In this document: positions 47,601 to 56,570 of the stretch, one piece after another
Position numbering within the stretch: the first letter of the stretch is position 1
Layout: each line of letters opens with the position of its first letter
Origin: Bolinopsis microptera
Lineage: Eukaryota; Ctenophora; Tentaculata; Lobata; Bolinopsidae
Assembly (NCBI RefSeq): GCF_026151205.1
Contig: NC_087074.1
Span: forward strand, 13,973,167-14,037,166
Length of the DNA: 64,000 nt
Direction: 5' to 3'
The notes under the pieces: generated by a model
The model's database searches: none
What the model saw: the letters and a program-made list of their open reading frames with translations, nothing else
What the model was told of the DNA's origin: nothing
Translations under genes and position numbers: made by a program

Positions 47601-47749
47601 TGGACATCGTTAGCAGATAAGACCAGAGTTCAACGAATAACAATGGACTCACTGATATCCTTCTTCTCCTGTTCTTCTTCCCTCTCCACTCTTTCTACTT
47701 TCTCCCTTTCCACTTTCTCGGTTCTTGGTGCTTCTTCGCCGGATGACAT
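35696..47749 (-). CDS. YBX1: Y-box (cold-shock domain) RNA-binding protein
   Basis: Six exons, read 47749-47653, 47234-47134, 38766-38597, 38480-38130, 36377-36156, 35885-35696; 1131 nt, 376 aa plus TAG, all phases consistent. A Glu-rich N-terminus (1-32) precedes the cold-shock domain (about 38-115) with RNP1 in [21 protein letters not shown]2 as DIFIH and the end [19 protein letters not shown]. The tail holds RGRGG boxes, alternating basic/acidic decapeptides around [11 protein letters not shown], and further RGG repeats. Y-box proteins package mRNA and control translation and stability; that function is inferred from family. Intron 2 (8.4 kb) is full of transposons and intron 4 contains a receptor gene on the other strand. 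The metazoan YBX family is certain; one-to-one orthology with YBX1, YBX2 or YBX3 is not. Confidence 0.93.
36971..37915 (+). CDS. orphan rhodopsin-like (class A) GPCR, single exon
   Basis: An intronless 314-aa frame with seven hydrophobic segments. TM1 carries LLNPLVL, where the conserved Asn of a GN-type motif would be; TM3 ends [12 protein letters not shown], so GRW replaces the usual DRY; TM7 reads [11 protein letters not shown], a good NPxxY. TM6 lacks a clear CWxP. The short C-tail is Ser/Thr/Val-rich. Ligand and G protein cannot be inferred. It sits wholly inside intron 4 of the Y-box gene on the opposite strand and has its own AATAAA at 38054-38059. Lineage-expanded, intronless class A receptors are common in cnidarians and similar animals, which fits. 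Confidence 0.85.
   Translation: MALYSDGGLTSPDIWLVIVIVSTALVSILLNPLVLRHNFCKKRSLPRDLYMALATTDFLTSVVMTTFYSIVILKPKEDYCEEYEYYLYARPATMTENVVSSFLWYLMFSPVILTSVLATGRWYQIKYPFRVLKRSLIETVTAVLCLLIMVYYIVSQVYESPRSLMVISIQKALQRAPFGQESLQLLTEILGIILSLTATVASVLTIRDIAKTSRIPRTTEQPGRRLKSAIKIALLNAGSTVQMLLVIGRVIMVKQDMHGTFLLAIFNTILSSFLPILMSSYNPIVYVLLSKGNVITWPQNRVVSTTVEVTVLSP
38231..38420 (-). repeat. imperfect 30-bp tandem repeats coding Arg/Glu decapeptides
   Basis: Within exon 4 of the Y-box gene, CGCGAGCGCAGAGACGAAGG-type units repeat and encode [15 protein letters not shown] peptides. They explain the overlapping open frames on both strands in this region. Confidence 0.75.
39832..40479 (+). pseudogene. Penelope reverse transcriptase, C-terminal part
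   Basis: The frame opens in an A-run and encodes the YIDD palm motif, then [40 protein letters not shown] and [20 protein letters not shown]. That order (palm, thumb, then a linker with Cys pairs) is the usual one before a Penelope GIY-YIG domain. The fingers and palm motifs before YIDD are missing. Confidence 0.85.
40482..43654. mobile_element. 3.2-kb DNA transposon with 1.1-1.3-kb inverted arms and AT duplication
   Basis: The left arm (40482 to about 41812) and right arm (about 42533-43654) are reverse complements over more than 1 kb, starting AGATGTGGATACTGGTGGGG. AT flanks both ends (40480-40481, 43655-43656), and joining the flanks restores the Penelope frame. Subterminal 54-bp repeats (GAGGTGAAACACATTTGTTT...) occur three times on the left and about twice on the right. 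The 0.7-kb loop carries a transposase remnant. A 2-bp AT duplication with a DDE_Tnp_4-type protein suggests the ISL2EU/IS4EU group; that is inference. The 145-bp MITE at 11283-11427 is a relative. Confidence 0.87.
41888..42203 (-). pseudogene. DDE_Tnp_4-type transposase C-terminal remnant
   Basis: The minus strand encodes [20 protein letters not shown] then [17 protein letters not shown] and [14 protein letters not shown]. The R-I-H-V-E-R-x-I-x-x-L-K block with the glutamate is the last catalytic region of PIF/Harbinger- and ISL2EU-like nucleases. Upstream catalytic aspartates are absent here, so the fragment is not functional. It lies between the inverted arms of 40482-43654. Confidence 0.75.
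43657..44011 (+). pseudogene. Penelope GIY-YIG endonuclease domain
   Basis: The frame carries [18 protein letters not shown] (GIY-YIG-like core as VYKI...IYIG), then [15 protein letters not shown], the catalytic Arg region, and [17 protein letters not shown] near the end. It is the continuation of 39832-40479 beyond the inserted transposon. The first 12 or so codons of the open frame belong to the transposon end. Confidence 0.88.
44553..45170 (-). other. part of Y-box intron 2, nothing recognised
   Basis: AT-rich intronic sequence without a coding signal or a repeat recognised elsewhere in the window. The minus-strand open frame at 44859-45128 contains no known motif. Confidence 0.45.
45171..45880. 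mobile_element. decayed AGATGTGG MITE split by a LINE fragment
   Basis: AGATGTGGATTCTGCTGGCG at 45171 and TTTTTGACAAATTACAGTAATTC at 45799 match successive parts of the MITE at 11283-11427 (left end, then TTTTGACACGTGACAGTGATTC...). The right terminus is not recognisable. The LINE fragment 45216-45798 lies between. Confidence 0.5.
45216..45798 (-). mobile_element. 583-bp 5'-truncated LINE fragment with 10-bp target duplication
   Basis: TTTTTGACAA flanks it (45206-45215, 45799-45808). The minus strand encodes the end of a LINE polyprotein: [39 protein letters not shown] and [15 protein letters not shown]. The 3' end is a (TAG)n tail at the low-coordinate side. A second copy of the same family lies at 50652-51013. 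Confidence 0.85.
45881..47133 (-). other. rest of Y-box intron 2
   Basis: AT-rich intron sequence adjacent to exon 2 (47134-47234); no gene or named repeat is visible in it. Confidence 0.45.
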
Positions 47750-48332
47750 GACAGGCTGATGTTCGCCCCGGCTGATGGATTTTCTTCACGGTGGTCTGCA
47801 AAAATACTATACGAAGCCAAACGATGTTATTCCATCTCAAGGACCTCTCCAGGCTTCCCAGTTAATCACGGCAGGGCTCGCATTTGATTGGCTCCCGTAA
47901 AACTGCATGCGGAGTAAATGGCAGAAACGGGCTTTCTCTGCGCGCGGCGTTCGCGAAATTTAGTTTTTAATAAGTTTGTTTATCAATTTAATTTATTAAG
48001 AACAAACTTCTGTTGTTATAGATGTCACTTGGAATTAAATCAACAGTGTTCTTCAAAGACGATAACTTTGATAGGATCAACTGAATGATAACCATGCAAT
48101 TTTTCAAAGCCACTGATTATATTTTAAAATCACAGTTGCAAGTTTGCGCGGCGCACGGGTCATTATTTTCAACAAATATTATTTTTTTGCTGTTTTGACA
48201 TAATTTCATCTGTGTGCATTACATTATGAACACAAAAAATTAAGTTAAGTGATGACAAATAATAAAATGTAAAACATAAAATAAATGTTTATTTTTTGAT
48301 GAAACAATTTGCAATTGTCATCAAATTAATAT
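47750..48332. other. presumed promoter side of the Y-box gene
   Basis: This is the sequence 5' of the Y-box start codon on the minus strand. A GC-richer patch (47870-47970, including GCGCGCGGCGTTCGCG) lies about 150-200 bp upstream of the ATG and could be part of the promoter. No TATA box is convincing. The rest is AT-rich. Confidence 0.3.
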
Positions 48333-48410
48333 TTACCTGAGGACCCCAGGCTATTATCAATTATGTTTATTAAGATTTGGCGGAATGACAGGCTGAGCGC
48401 GGCCCAGTAA
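48333..48410 (-). mobile_element. 78-bp MITE, family F1, with perfect 8-bp target duplication
   Basis: It reads TTACCTGAGGACCCCAGGCT to GAGCGCGGCCCAGTAA, the inverse orientation of 29389-29470. ATTAATAT flanks both sides (48325-48332, 48411-48418). Same length as the copy at 29791. Confidence 0.9.
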
Positions 48411-48418
48411 ATTAATAT

Positions 48419-50640
48419 TTTAAAAAAGAACCAAATTAAATATGCTTTGAGTCATATTATAATATATAATAGGATTCACAATAAAAATAATTATTACCAA
48501 TAAATTAAAATTTATTTAGTTCATATTGGATATTTAAAATTGAACTAAATAATATAGTAGAGGCTCTTACGGGCTTTGTCTGCTAGATACACTAAAATCA
48601 CCAGACCCATCTTAAAAGACGTATTTTTGACCGTAGAATCGATTAAAAGTGGTTAGAAGTGTTTAAAATGGGGGTTACCTGGTTTTATTTTGAAAAAACC
48701 GATTTTTGGCCCCAAAAATGGCCATTTTTTGAGATTTTTTAGAAATTTCGACAGGTTAATTCAATCGAAAAGCTTAGATATTTTGGGTTCTTGCATATTT
48801 TTATTTGCCGCACTAGTTAATACCAATATAATAGGCATACACAAGAGTTTACCTGGTCAAAATTTTAAAAAACCTCCCAAAAAAAATGTTTTTTTTGCGC
48901 GCTAAATTTTTTCGGCTCTTTACACACCCACAATGAAATATTTTTGCCCACAAAGTGTTTTAATACTGTTCAATAATACTATTTGATAGTTTTTCAGCGT
49001 AAAAACAAGTTTTGAAAGCGGAAGAAAAAATTATATTTTTCGTGGTGCTGAGCACTTTGAAATTTTTTGAATAAAATCGAGCGCTACCGTAAAATTTTAG
49101 TAACCCTTCCCTGAAACTCATTTAAGTTTTTGTACCGGTAGTGTTTTGTCCTTTTCTGAAGTTCATGCCTTCTCTGGCTTAATTTCATATAATATTGTTT
49201 AAAACAGCACAGTAAAGTGTTTTATAATAGTAGAGTGCCATTTCTAATACTTCAATGTTATATTGTTGAGATACCTTTACTTGGCTGATTACCTTTTGTT
49301 AATACAATTTCACCAATTTAGTATTGCATTGCTTATATGACTATTTGGATTTATAATTTATCGATTGTGGGTATGAATTCACTTTTGGTTCACAATCAAC
49401 AATAAAATGTCTACTGTATGGTACCCTTACAAGATTAATTATAGATCTTTTGACAGGAATGCCTGACTTAAACCCCCTCATCCATCACTCATTCCGTGTT
49501 ACCTGTTGGATGTGGAGGAACCCTACCACAAACTGAAATATTGTAAAGGTACCCTTCAGTACATAAATAGAGCACTGTAAATAATATAGATTAGTTACTG
49601 CTATCTTCTCAATGCAATTTTGAATACATGTCAGGAACACCTGACTTAAACCCCCTCATCCATCACTCATTCAGTGTTGCCTGTTGGATATGGAGGAAAT
49701 CTACACCACAAAGTGGAATATTGTAAAGGCACTCTTCAGTACACATAAAATAGAGCACTGTAAATAATATAGATTAGTTGCTGCTATCTTCTTAACATGA
49801 TTTTGAATTTATAAATAGTAGTAGAGTAAATGTCAGGAATGCCTGACTTAAACCCCCTCATCCATCACTAATTTCGAATAAATGTATAGATGCTGCATTG
49901 AATTCATGAAGATATCATTCGTTTTGAGCAATCATTCCCTTAGCTCCCCCATTCTTTGATTGTTTCAAAGAAGTAGTCAAACTACAATATGTATTGTTTA
50001 GTTACATCTTTAGGTAGGGTGCCCCGCTAAAAGAACTGGATTCTTCCAGGAAGCATCCCGTGCACAGACCTTGGTCTACATATATATTAAATTATTAACC
50101 ATTCATTCTGTATGTGCACGAAAATTTATTTCAATCAAAAACATCTATTGCTTGTTATTTAAGCCATTTCATCTCTAGTAGATTCAAATAATTTCTGCAA
50201 TTCTGAATTATGTTGCTGAACAAACTTGACAATCACCATTATGGTTTGTTAAAAGACTTCGATCCGCTCACAGCCATGCAGATTAAGACGAATTTAGATC
50301 GTCATTATTTTGATAACAATGAAAACTCAAATGGTTTGATTTTAAGCTAAATTACCATAATTATTATAATTAATTAAATACAGGCTGACAATGTTTCATT
50401 TCACAAAATGTATCTGAATAATGTAATTTTAACTGAATCTTAAGCTGTTCAAAAAGCTTTGTTAGATGATGTTATCGATGCTGTATAAGTTGAAACCTTT
50501 TGATGATGAGAGGTACATGAACAAACCTACACTAAACAATACTACATTCCAGCTTGAAACGAAATGAGTGGAGTTGAACGACGCCTGTTTATCGAAACTA
50601 CATCAATCAACTTTTCAACTATGCAGGTTATTAATGAAAT
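48419..50640. other. intergenic AT-rich DNA
   Basis: No gene is recognised. It contains TAGTAGAGGCTCTTACGGGC at 48554-48573, whose complement recurs at 62386-62405, and the tandem repeat at 49452-49870. The open frame at 48690-48905 runs through A/T-rich repetitive sequence and looks spurious. Confidence 0.5.
49452..49870 (+). repeat. tandem repeat, unit about 178-202 bp, 2.2 copies
   Basis: CCTGACTTAAACCCCCTCAT starts each copy (49462, 49640, 49842). Shared blocks include GTTGCCTGTTGGATATGGAGG-like and GAGCACTGTAAATAATATAG. The third copy is only partial. Confidence 0.85.
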
Positions 50641-50651
50641 GAAATGAAATA

Positions 50652-51013
50652 CTACTACTTTGTCGGAACTAAGTCCGATCTACGCCAGATAACCCCCTCC
50701 ATATATCCCTGTCCCGCATCAGAGTTCACAGTTCCTCTTTCGAGTTTGTCCCAATTTCCTTCAGTAACATAGACAAGTAGCTTTGTCTTGGTCGGCCTTG
50801 CTGTGCTCTAGAATGCATAGGTTTCCATAAGACTAAATCACTGGCAAGTAGCTCAGGATGTCTGATGCAGTGTCCTGCCATTTTTAGTCTCCTGCTTCGT
50901 AACTTTATTGACAGCCTTGGTAGACTACCATACAAAATTATATTGCTGACCTTGTCCTTCCATGAGATACCCAGCACCATACGTAGCATCTTTGTGTATG
51001 TCCCGTCCAATAC
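50652..51013 (-). mobile_element. 362-bp 5'-truncated LINE fragment with 10-bp target duplication
   Basis: It belongs to the same family as 45216-45798, with frame segments [38 protein letters not shown] and [25 protein letters not shown] flanks it (50642-50651, 51014-51023). A short (TAG)n 3' tail is at the left end. Confidence 0.85.
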
Positions 51014-51086
51014 AAATGAAATAAATTATTTTTATCACGCTTATATCAACAATCAAAACTAAAAACTTATGGACGTATATCACTCA

Positions 51087-51880
51087 TTATTATGTATCAT
51101 TCTCTAACATCTATATCTTGTCCTCACTAGAAATATTACCACTTCTGATATAATAATGTTTTTTGTGTCTTCTTTGGCTCAGGCATGGCTCCAGCTCAAA
51201 ATCTTTGGGTGGGTGCAGCTTGGCGCACGGTGGGGGGGGGGGGGGGTGAAGCCCCCTGGAAAATTTTGGAATTTTACTCTCCTAAACATATTTTAATATC
51301 TCCAAAACAGTCTCAATTGATTACAGAAGTCAATTGACCCTTAGTTTATACAAAATTTGACAATTTTTGTGTGAACATTTTCAAATCGTTTGGGTGAGTG
51401 CAACATCCTTTGGGTGGATGCGCACCCACCCGAACCTACACGGTGGAGCCATGCCTGCTTTGGCTATCTGTTTCATTTCCAAGACCAACCGCTGATGGAT
51501 AACTCGTTCTTCAGGTGATCGATCTGGAGAGATGAAAACAGTCTTATGATCTTCACACAGTCTCAGCTTTTTGGCATTTACTAATATCTGATGAACGGTA
51601 AGTTAGAATTATCTAGCGAAACTTTGACTGGTCTAGTCTTGTTGGCTGATTTTCTCCCAACCCAGATAGCTTCAAAACGTGGTTTTTCTTCAATCTGCTG
51701 AAAAATCACGGTAACTTTATTGCACAGTTCCTCTTCATCAGTCTCCTTCAAACCAAAGATGAGCACATTCCTACTGCGATCCTCTTCCGATACACCATTC
51801 TGTACAACCTTTTTTAAATTCTCTTCTGCAAGCACAGGTGCATTTTTAGTCACAGCTTGACTGTATGACTTCATCTCAGC
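51087..51880 (-). pseudogene. LINE ORF1-like fragment interrupted by a hAT MITE
   Basis: The minus strand encodes MKSYSQAVTKNAPVLAEENL, RSRNVLIFGLKETDEEEL, RPVKVSLDNSN and, after a frameshift near 51600, KTVFISPDRSPEERVIHQRL. The 278-bp MITE at 51180-51457 then interrupts it; beyond the MITE the frame continues KEDTKNIIISEVVIF. It is the same family as 15640-16210. RNA-binding ORF1 role is inferred. Confidence 0.7.
51180..51457. mobile_element. 278-bp hAT-like MITE (CAGGCATGGCTCCA), 8-bp duplication
   Basis: Perfect 14-bp terminal inverted repeats CAGGCATGGCTCCA/TGGAGCCATGCCTG are flanked by CTTTGGCT (51172-51179, 51458-51465). Subterminal GGGTGGGTGC blocks mirror each other. A long G-run lies at about 51231-51246. 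CAG ends with 8-bp duplications are typical of hAT transposons. Removing it joins two parts of a LINE ORF1-like frame. Confidence 0.93.
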
Positions 51881-52524
51881 TTGGACAGTTAAAAAAAACT
51901 GTAAAACTGTATCATAATATTATTATGCATTTAACATCATCTGTTGTGATATACATGACAAAGGGTTGGAAATGTACAGTAACCTTACTATATTGCAATT
52001 ACACAATATTATGTGAACGACCCCTAACCCCTTATCTAAGGCTCTATAAGTATTGAATAATGATAACTGCAGGATTTCAAAATGTACAAGGCATCATATC
52101 AAAGATTGCATATTCCCGAAAGAAGGACAAATCCAATTTGGCTCTCTGGATGTATGGAAAGCTCTCAACCTTCCAGAAAAGGACTGTTCAAAGGAACACT
52201 TAAATCCCTCCGACAGGTAATTATTATAAATAATAATTTAGTCTACACTTCATTATGTCAAATCACCTACCATAATGAAGAACTAAAATTGTTGTGTTAC
52301 GTAACCAAGTTACGTAACCAAGTTTAATGTGACTCAATTTTGGTGGAACTTTAGAATTTGGACGTTATTATATCTATCATGTTCATCTTAAATCTCATAT
52401 TATATACTCAATATTCAATTAAACAGACAAAGATAACCTCTCTAGGCCCTCTGGTGGTGACGTATAAGTGCTTTCTCAGTACTTTCTCTCGCTTTTGGAC
52501 AAATCCAGTGAGTTAACTTTTTAT

Positions 52525-52691
52525 CAGTGGTCGACCGGGGGCAGGATTCTGACCGGGGCCGGGGAGCCCCAATATAGCCGAGGCCGGGGCTGACCACTGA
52601 GAATTGGCCGGGGCCAGGGTTTACCCCCGGAGAATTGCCAATCTTTGGCTGGGGGTTGTGATTTTGGCCAGGGGGCACCGGGCGACCACTG
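52525..52691. mobile_element. 167-bp GC-rich hAT-like MITE (CAGTGGTCG), 8-bp duplication
   Basis: The ends CAGTGGTCGACCGGG and CCGGGCGACCACTG are inverted repeats. CTTTTTAT flanks it (52517-52524, 52692-52699). The interior is GGCCGGGG-rich, unlike the AT-rich surroundings. Confidence 0.92.
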
Positions 52692-52929
52692 CTTTTTATG
52701 TCACGATTTTAAAACTTTATTCATAAGTTTATGAAACATCAAAACTCTGCATGCTCTGCATTATGTAAAGTCAGTCATGCACTAGAGCACAGTTCACATA
52801 TAATAACATAATCCAGCCTAGGGGAGGGGGTTTGAAATCGCTTGTGCTAGAGTGATTTATACTCAATAGCTATGTGAAAAGTGGCTCAAGGAGGGGAGAC
52901 CGACGTAAACAATTTTGAATTGGTAGAAG

Positions 52930-54221
52930 TTAAGTTTAGGCTTTAATAAAAAACTTCACCGGACCGTTCCAAGCTGCCTATAAAGCTGGCAGGAGCTGTG
53001 CCGACCTAGTTTGGGCACAGAGCATGCTCATATCTGTAGTAATGAAGAAGGAGTTTGAATGGAACAAAGTGAGTATTGACATGTCAGCTGCCTTCAATAC
53101 CATCCGCAGAGGTACAACAATCAGACTACTAGAAGCTGCAGGATGCTCCAGAGACGACCTGAGGCTTGTACAATACCTCATGGCTAACACCACTCTAGTA
53201 GTCAGAGTGTGTTCTACTGACTCAGAGATGTTCTCTTTTAACATAGGAGCCTCCCAAGGAGACAGCACAGCTGGTAAATTGTTTACCCTCAATCTAGCTG
53301 GAGCTGTAGTGCACATAAGAGCAGTCCTCCCCTCAACCCCCAACCCTCCGATAGCCGATAACCACATGCCTCTTGAGTCCGGCTATTCAGACGATGTAGA
53401 GGAGATTGGTGAAGATATGGAGGAGTTACAGGATATCTTTCAGATCTCCAAGAATATTCTCAGTGAATGGAGTCTCTTTGTCAATGACACAAAGACAAAG
53501 TTTACCAGAGTGTATTTAGAAGAAGTTGGTGCATGTGACGAGTGGGATAATGAACTAAGAGGAAAAGAGGAGTGGAGAAACGAGACGCTTCTTGGTACTA
53601 AGCTTGGATCAGAGCAGGATGCTACTAATAGAATGAATAAAGCTAACACCGCCTTCTGGTCATTTGACAAGCTGTGGTGCCAGGGATCAGAGAGGAGTCA
53701 GATAACTGAGAAGAGAAAGATCAAATCTACGACTCACTAGTAGTATCAGTGCTCCTGTACAACTGCTGCTGCTGGGCCGTACCTCAGCATGTTCTAGAGT
53801 CTGTTGATGTTGTTCAGAGGAAGCACCTCAAGCGCATCCTACAGTACACATCTATTGGCCTAGCTCAATATCTAACAAGGCCTTCTACGCTCGTACCCAG
53901 ACCAGGCCCCTTTCCGAGAGAGTGGAAAAGGCACGGTGGACAATGCTAGGTCATGTTCTACGCATTGACAACGACACGCCTGCCTACCAGTCTCTGTTAT
54001 TTGCTTCAATAGGATGTCAAACACTAAAGGGACGAGTGGGTAGACACAGGACTAATTTGTATGATATTATTGTGAAAAAGGACCTATTTAAGAGACAAAT
54101 TTATTTGAAAAATGAAGATGATTTTACCAACTTAGTGAACTTAGCAAGAGATAGAGTAGGATGGAGGAGTTTATTTACTTTGAGACATATTGAACGAATG
54201 AGTCTTCGTAAGCGTAAATAG
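52930..54221 (+). pseudogene. 5'-truncated LINE reverse transcriptase, YSDD type
   Basis: Three successive frames encode one protein: FQAAYKAGRSCADLVWAQSM and VSIDMSAAFNTIRR (motif A), GASQGDSTAGKLFTLNLAGA (motif B) and SGYSDDVEEIGEDM (motif C) to about 53727; then LLYNCCCWAVPQHVLESVD; then, from 53922, VEKARWTMLGHVLR and GRVGRHRTNLYDIIVKKDLF to 54221. Frameshifts lie near 53727 and 53900. The catalytic box is YSDD instead of the usual FADD/YADD. It resembles a divergent LINE group known from cnidarians and other invertebrates; the clade is not assigned. Confidence 0.8.
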
Positions 54222-54601
54222 GCCAGCACTTTGCTGAGCCTCTTTAGGTGCTCTTTTGTTTATAGATGTTATTATATATTTAAAGAATATCATTCTTTTA
54301 CCACATACATAAGACTTTGCCGTAGGGTATACAAAAATGTGACCATTCATCAATTTTCAGAGTGCTGTATCTGTACCCGAATAGAAATAAAGGATTTTAA
54401 TGACACAGTTTTCTTCCGCTCTGAAAGTGAACGAATTACAAAACAGTCTAGAGAATTCCTCGCCCTGCTGCAGAAGATCAATCCTGGGTTGTGCTCACCA
54501 AAGCAAACCTCTTTTTTTGTGTATTCAGTGTCTTAACTATGTAAAAGACAACTATAACAGGGTGAGTGGTTTCCTCCTGTTTTACTAATATTTAAAAACA
54601 T

Positions 54602-55116
54602 CAGGAGGTGACCGGGATTCCCGGTACCGGGATTGGCAATTTTGAGCTATCCCGGTCCCGGTCAAATGCTGATTTATTTATTTATGATCCCGGTCCCAGT
54701 CCCGGTCCCGGTTAATTCGGGATTCTTGGTCCCGGTCCCGGTCCTGGTCCCGGTCAATCACTCAAATTTGCCGGGATTTTGACCGGGATCTTTTACATAA
54801 TTTCATTCACTGTGATTTTAGGTTTTTCCTTTCATTCATTGTGAATTTCATCTTTAAATATCCTCTGAGCCAAATACAACAATGTTTAAAATTGCTTAAC
54901 AAGTTTGAGTAATAAATTATGATCATGAATTAACCAGTAATCGACCGGAATTCCCGGTACCGGGAATCCCGGTACCGGGATTGGCAATTTTGAGCTATCC
55001 CGGTCCCGGTAAATTGATAATCTCAATTTTGAGCTATCCCGGTCCCGGTCCCGGTCAAGTCACATTTTGTATCCCGGTCCCGGTCAGGCCTGAAATCATG
55101 TCCCGGTCACCTCCTG
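54602..55116. mobile_element. 515-bp hAT-like MITE (CAGGAGGTGACCGGGA), 8-bp duplication
   Basis: The inverted ends CAGGAGGTGACCGGGA and TCCCGGTCACCTCCTG (one mismatch inside) are flanked by AAAAACAT (54594-54601, 55117-55124). The interior consists of CCCGGT hexamer runs; a second copy of the left-end block with GGTACCGGG palindromes begins near 54947, so the element looks internally duplicated. Confidence 0.92.
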
Positions 55117-55124
55117 AAAAACAT

Positions 55125-55679
55125 TATTATTCAAAGGTAAATAGACAGCGAGTAGTAATTTTTAATCCATTTCTATCGGATTTGCAAACTTTTAAAATGA
55201 TATAACACTTGTACGATCTCAAACTTATGTGATATGATACTGTTGATATAAATGTGGGAAGTAATAAAGTATTTGCAGGTGTACAGTGCTGTTTCTGAAA
55301 TTGACGAATCCTCTTGTGATGAAGATTGAAGAAGCTATTGCCATCCAAGTGGAAAAAGTCCCGCCTTTGTCACCCTCCTCGAATAGAACTAAGAAAATGT
55401 GGAGACTTTCTTCATTTAGTTCCAAATCAAGTGGACCAGATGTTGATTTGTTTGAAATGGACTGAGACTTGTGTTTCATATGCCAGGTTGAACAGGTTTG
55501 TGTGAAACTTTTGCTCGCAAATATAATTATTATACATATTATCTCGATTTAATTTTAAGAGTATGAGAGGTTATTCTTCTTTAACAATACGAATTTCCCT
55601 AGACGTTAGAAACGAAAAAGGATAGTCTGATTCAAGGAAAAGATAATAGTTTCTTCGTCGATTTCGCAACATACTATCT
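55125..55679. other. unassigned DNA with weak exon-like segments
   Basis: An acceptor-like TATTTGCAG at 55270-55278 is followed by an open frame to 55465 whose last part reads VEKVPPLSPSSNRTKKM. No partner exon can be joined in phase with confidence. I see no known family. Confidence 0.2.
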
Positions 55680-56341
55680 GTGGACATCTACAGAAATCGT
55701 CAGGATCTGTGCAACATCGATGTTAATCCTGATTCGCACATGAACAAGTGCCCTGTTCTTAACCCTGAGAGTCTCGGAAAATATCTCTATAGCAAGCTAG
55801 GTAGATATCACAAAACATGTCGTTTGAGGTACAGCAACTCGAGGGTGAAACAATTGAAGGGTAAATTATCTGAAGCTGTAAGTTTAAAACCTGTCTCTAA
55901 GGCAGGTTTTAAAATGGAAAGACACGTGTCCACGCACGACAACACCAATGCTGCATTAATGAGTGCAGGTATTGATACGGACCTTTTAACTGGAGCAGGA
56001 GAATGTTTTACCAGAACTGTACCTCGTGTCTGACCTGAAGCTTAAGTACAATGACTATGTGACGTCTAATTTATCTGAGAACGCTGCAAACTCCAGCAAT
56101 GTTTAATCTGATCACATCAGTTTTCAGAAAGACAATGTCGGTAAGACGAGTTTGTTTCGACAGCAGGATCGTATCTAATCTTGCTGCAACAATAGATGCG
56201 GATAGAGATGATAACACTTTAACAAAGACAGCACTCTTAAAGGAGATTAGAAAAGAAATCTTTCAATGTAGAAACGAATTCTATCAGAAGATTTATCTTC
56301 AAAAACATGTTCGATTTACTGATCGGACTGTAGAAATATAG
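55680..56341 (+). pseudogene. decayed coding remnant next to the 171-bp array
   Basis: Two frames separated by stops: 55680-56033 (with LGRYHKTCRLRYSNSRVKQL and a spaced Cys/His pattern KCP...YHKTC) and 56099-56341 (with TKTALLKEIRKEIFQCRNEF). The YHKxC block with an upstream Cys is reminiscent of uncharacterised transposon-associated proteins in invertebrates, but the match is from memory and weak. It could be a degenerate part of the element that includes the 171-bp arrays. Confidence 0.3.
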
Positions 56342-56570
56342 TGTTTATGTGGATTAATCTGTTAAAGCAGGGCTATTGTATCATTTTAACATTAACTTTG
56401 CATAGTGATGATACGTTTATTGTGTCTCTTGTGATTATCTATTTCTACAGTGTTACGGTACCACGAGGTTTCTGGCGCAGTGACGCGCTTTCGAGCAAAT
56501 ATCGTGCTAGATACGTCACGCGCCGCGAGGGCTACTTGAGAGCGTTTTGCCGGATTTTTGCCGGATTTTT

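Noticed and set aside
52073..52217. Exon-like frame with HHIKDCIFPKEGQIQF between AG and GT
   Set aside because: It ends in phase 2 and no in-phase partner exon was found; the peptide is not recognised.
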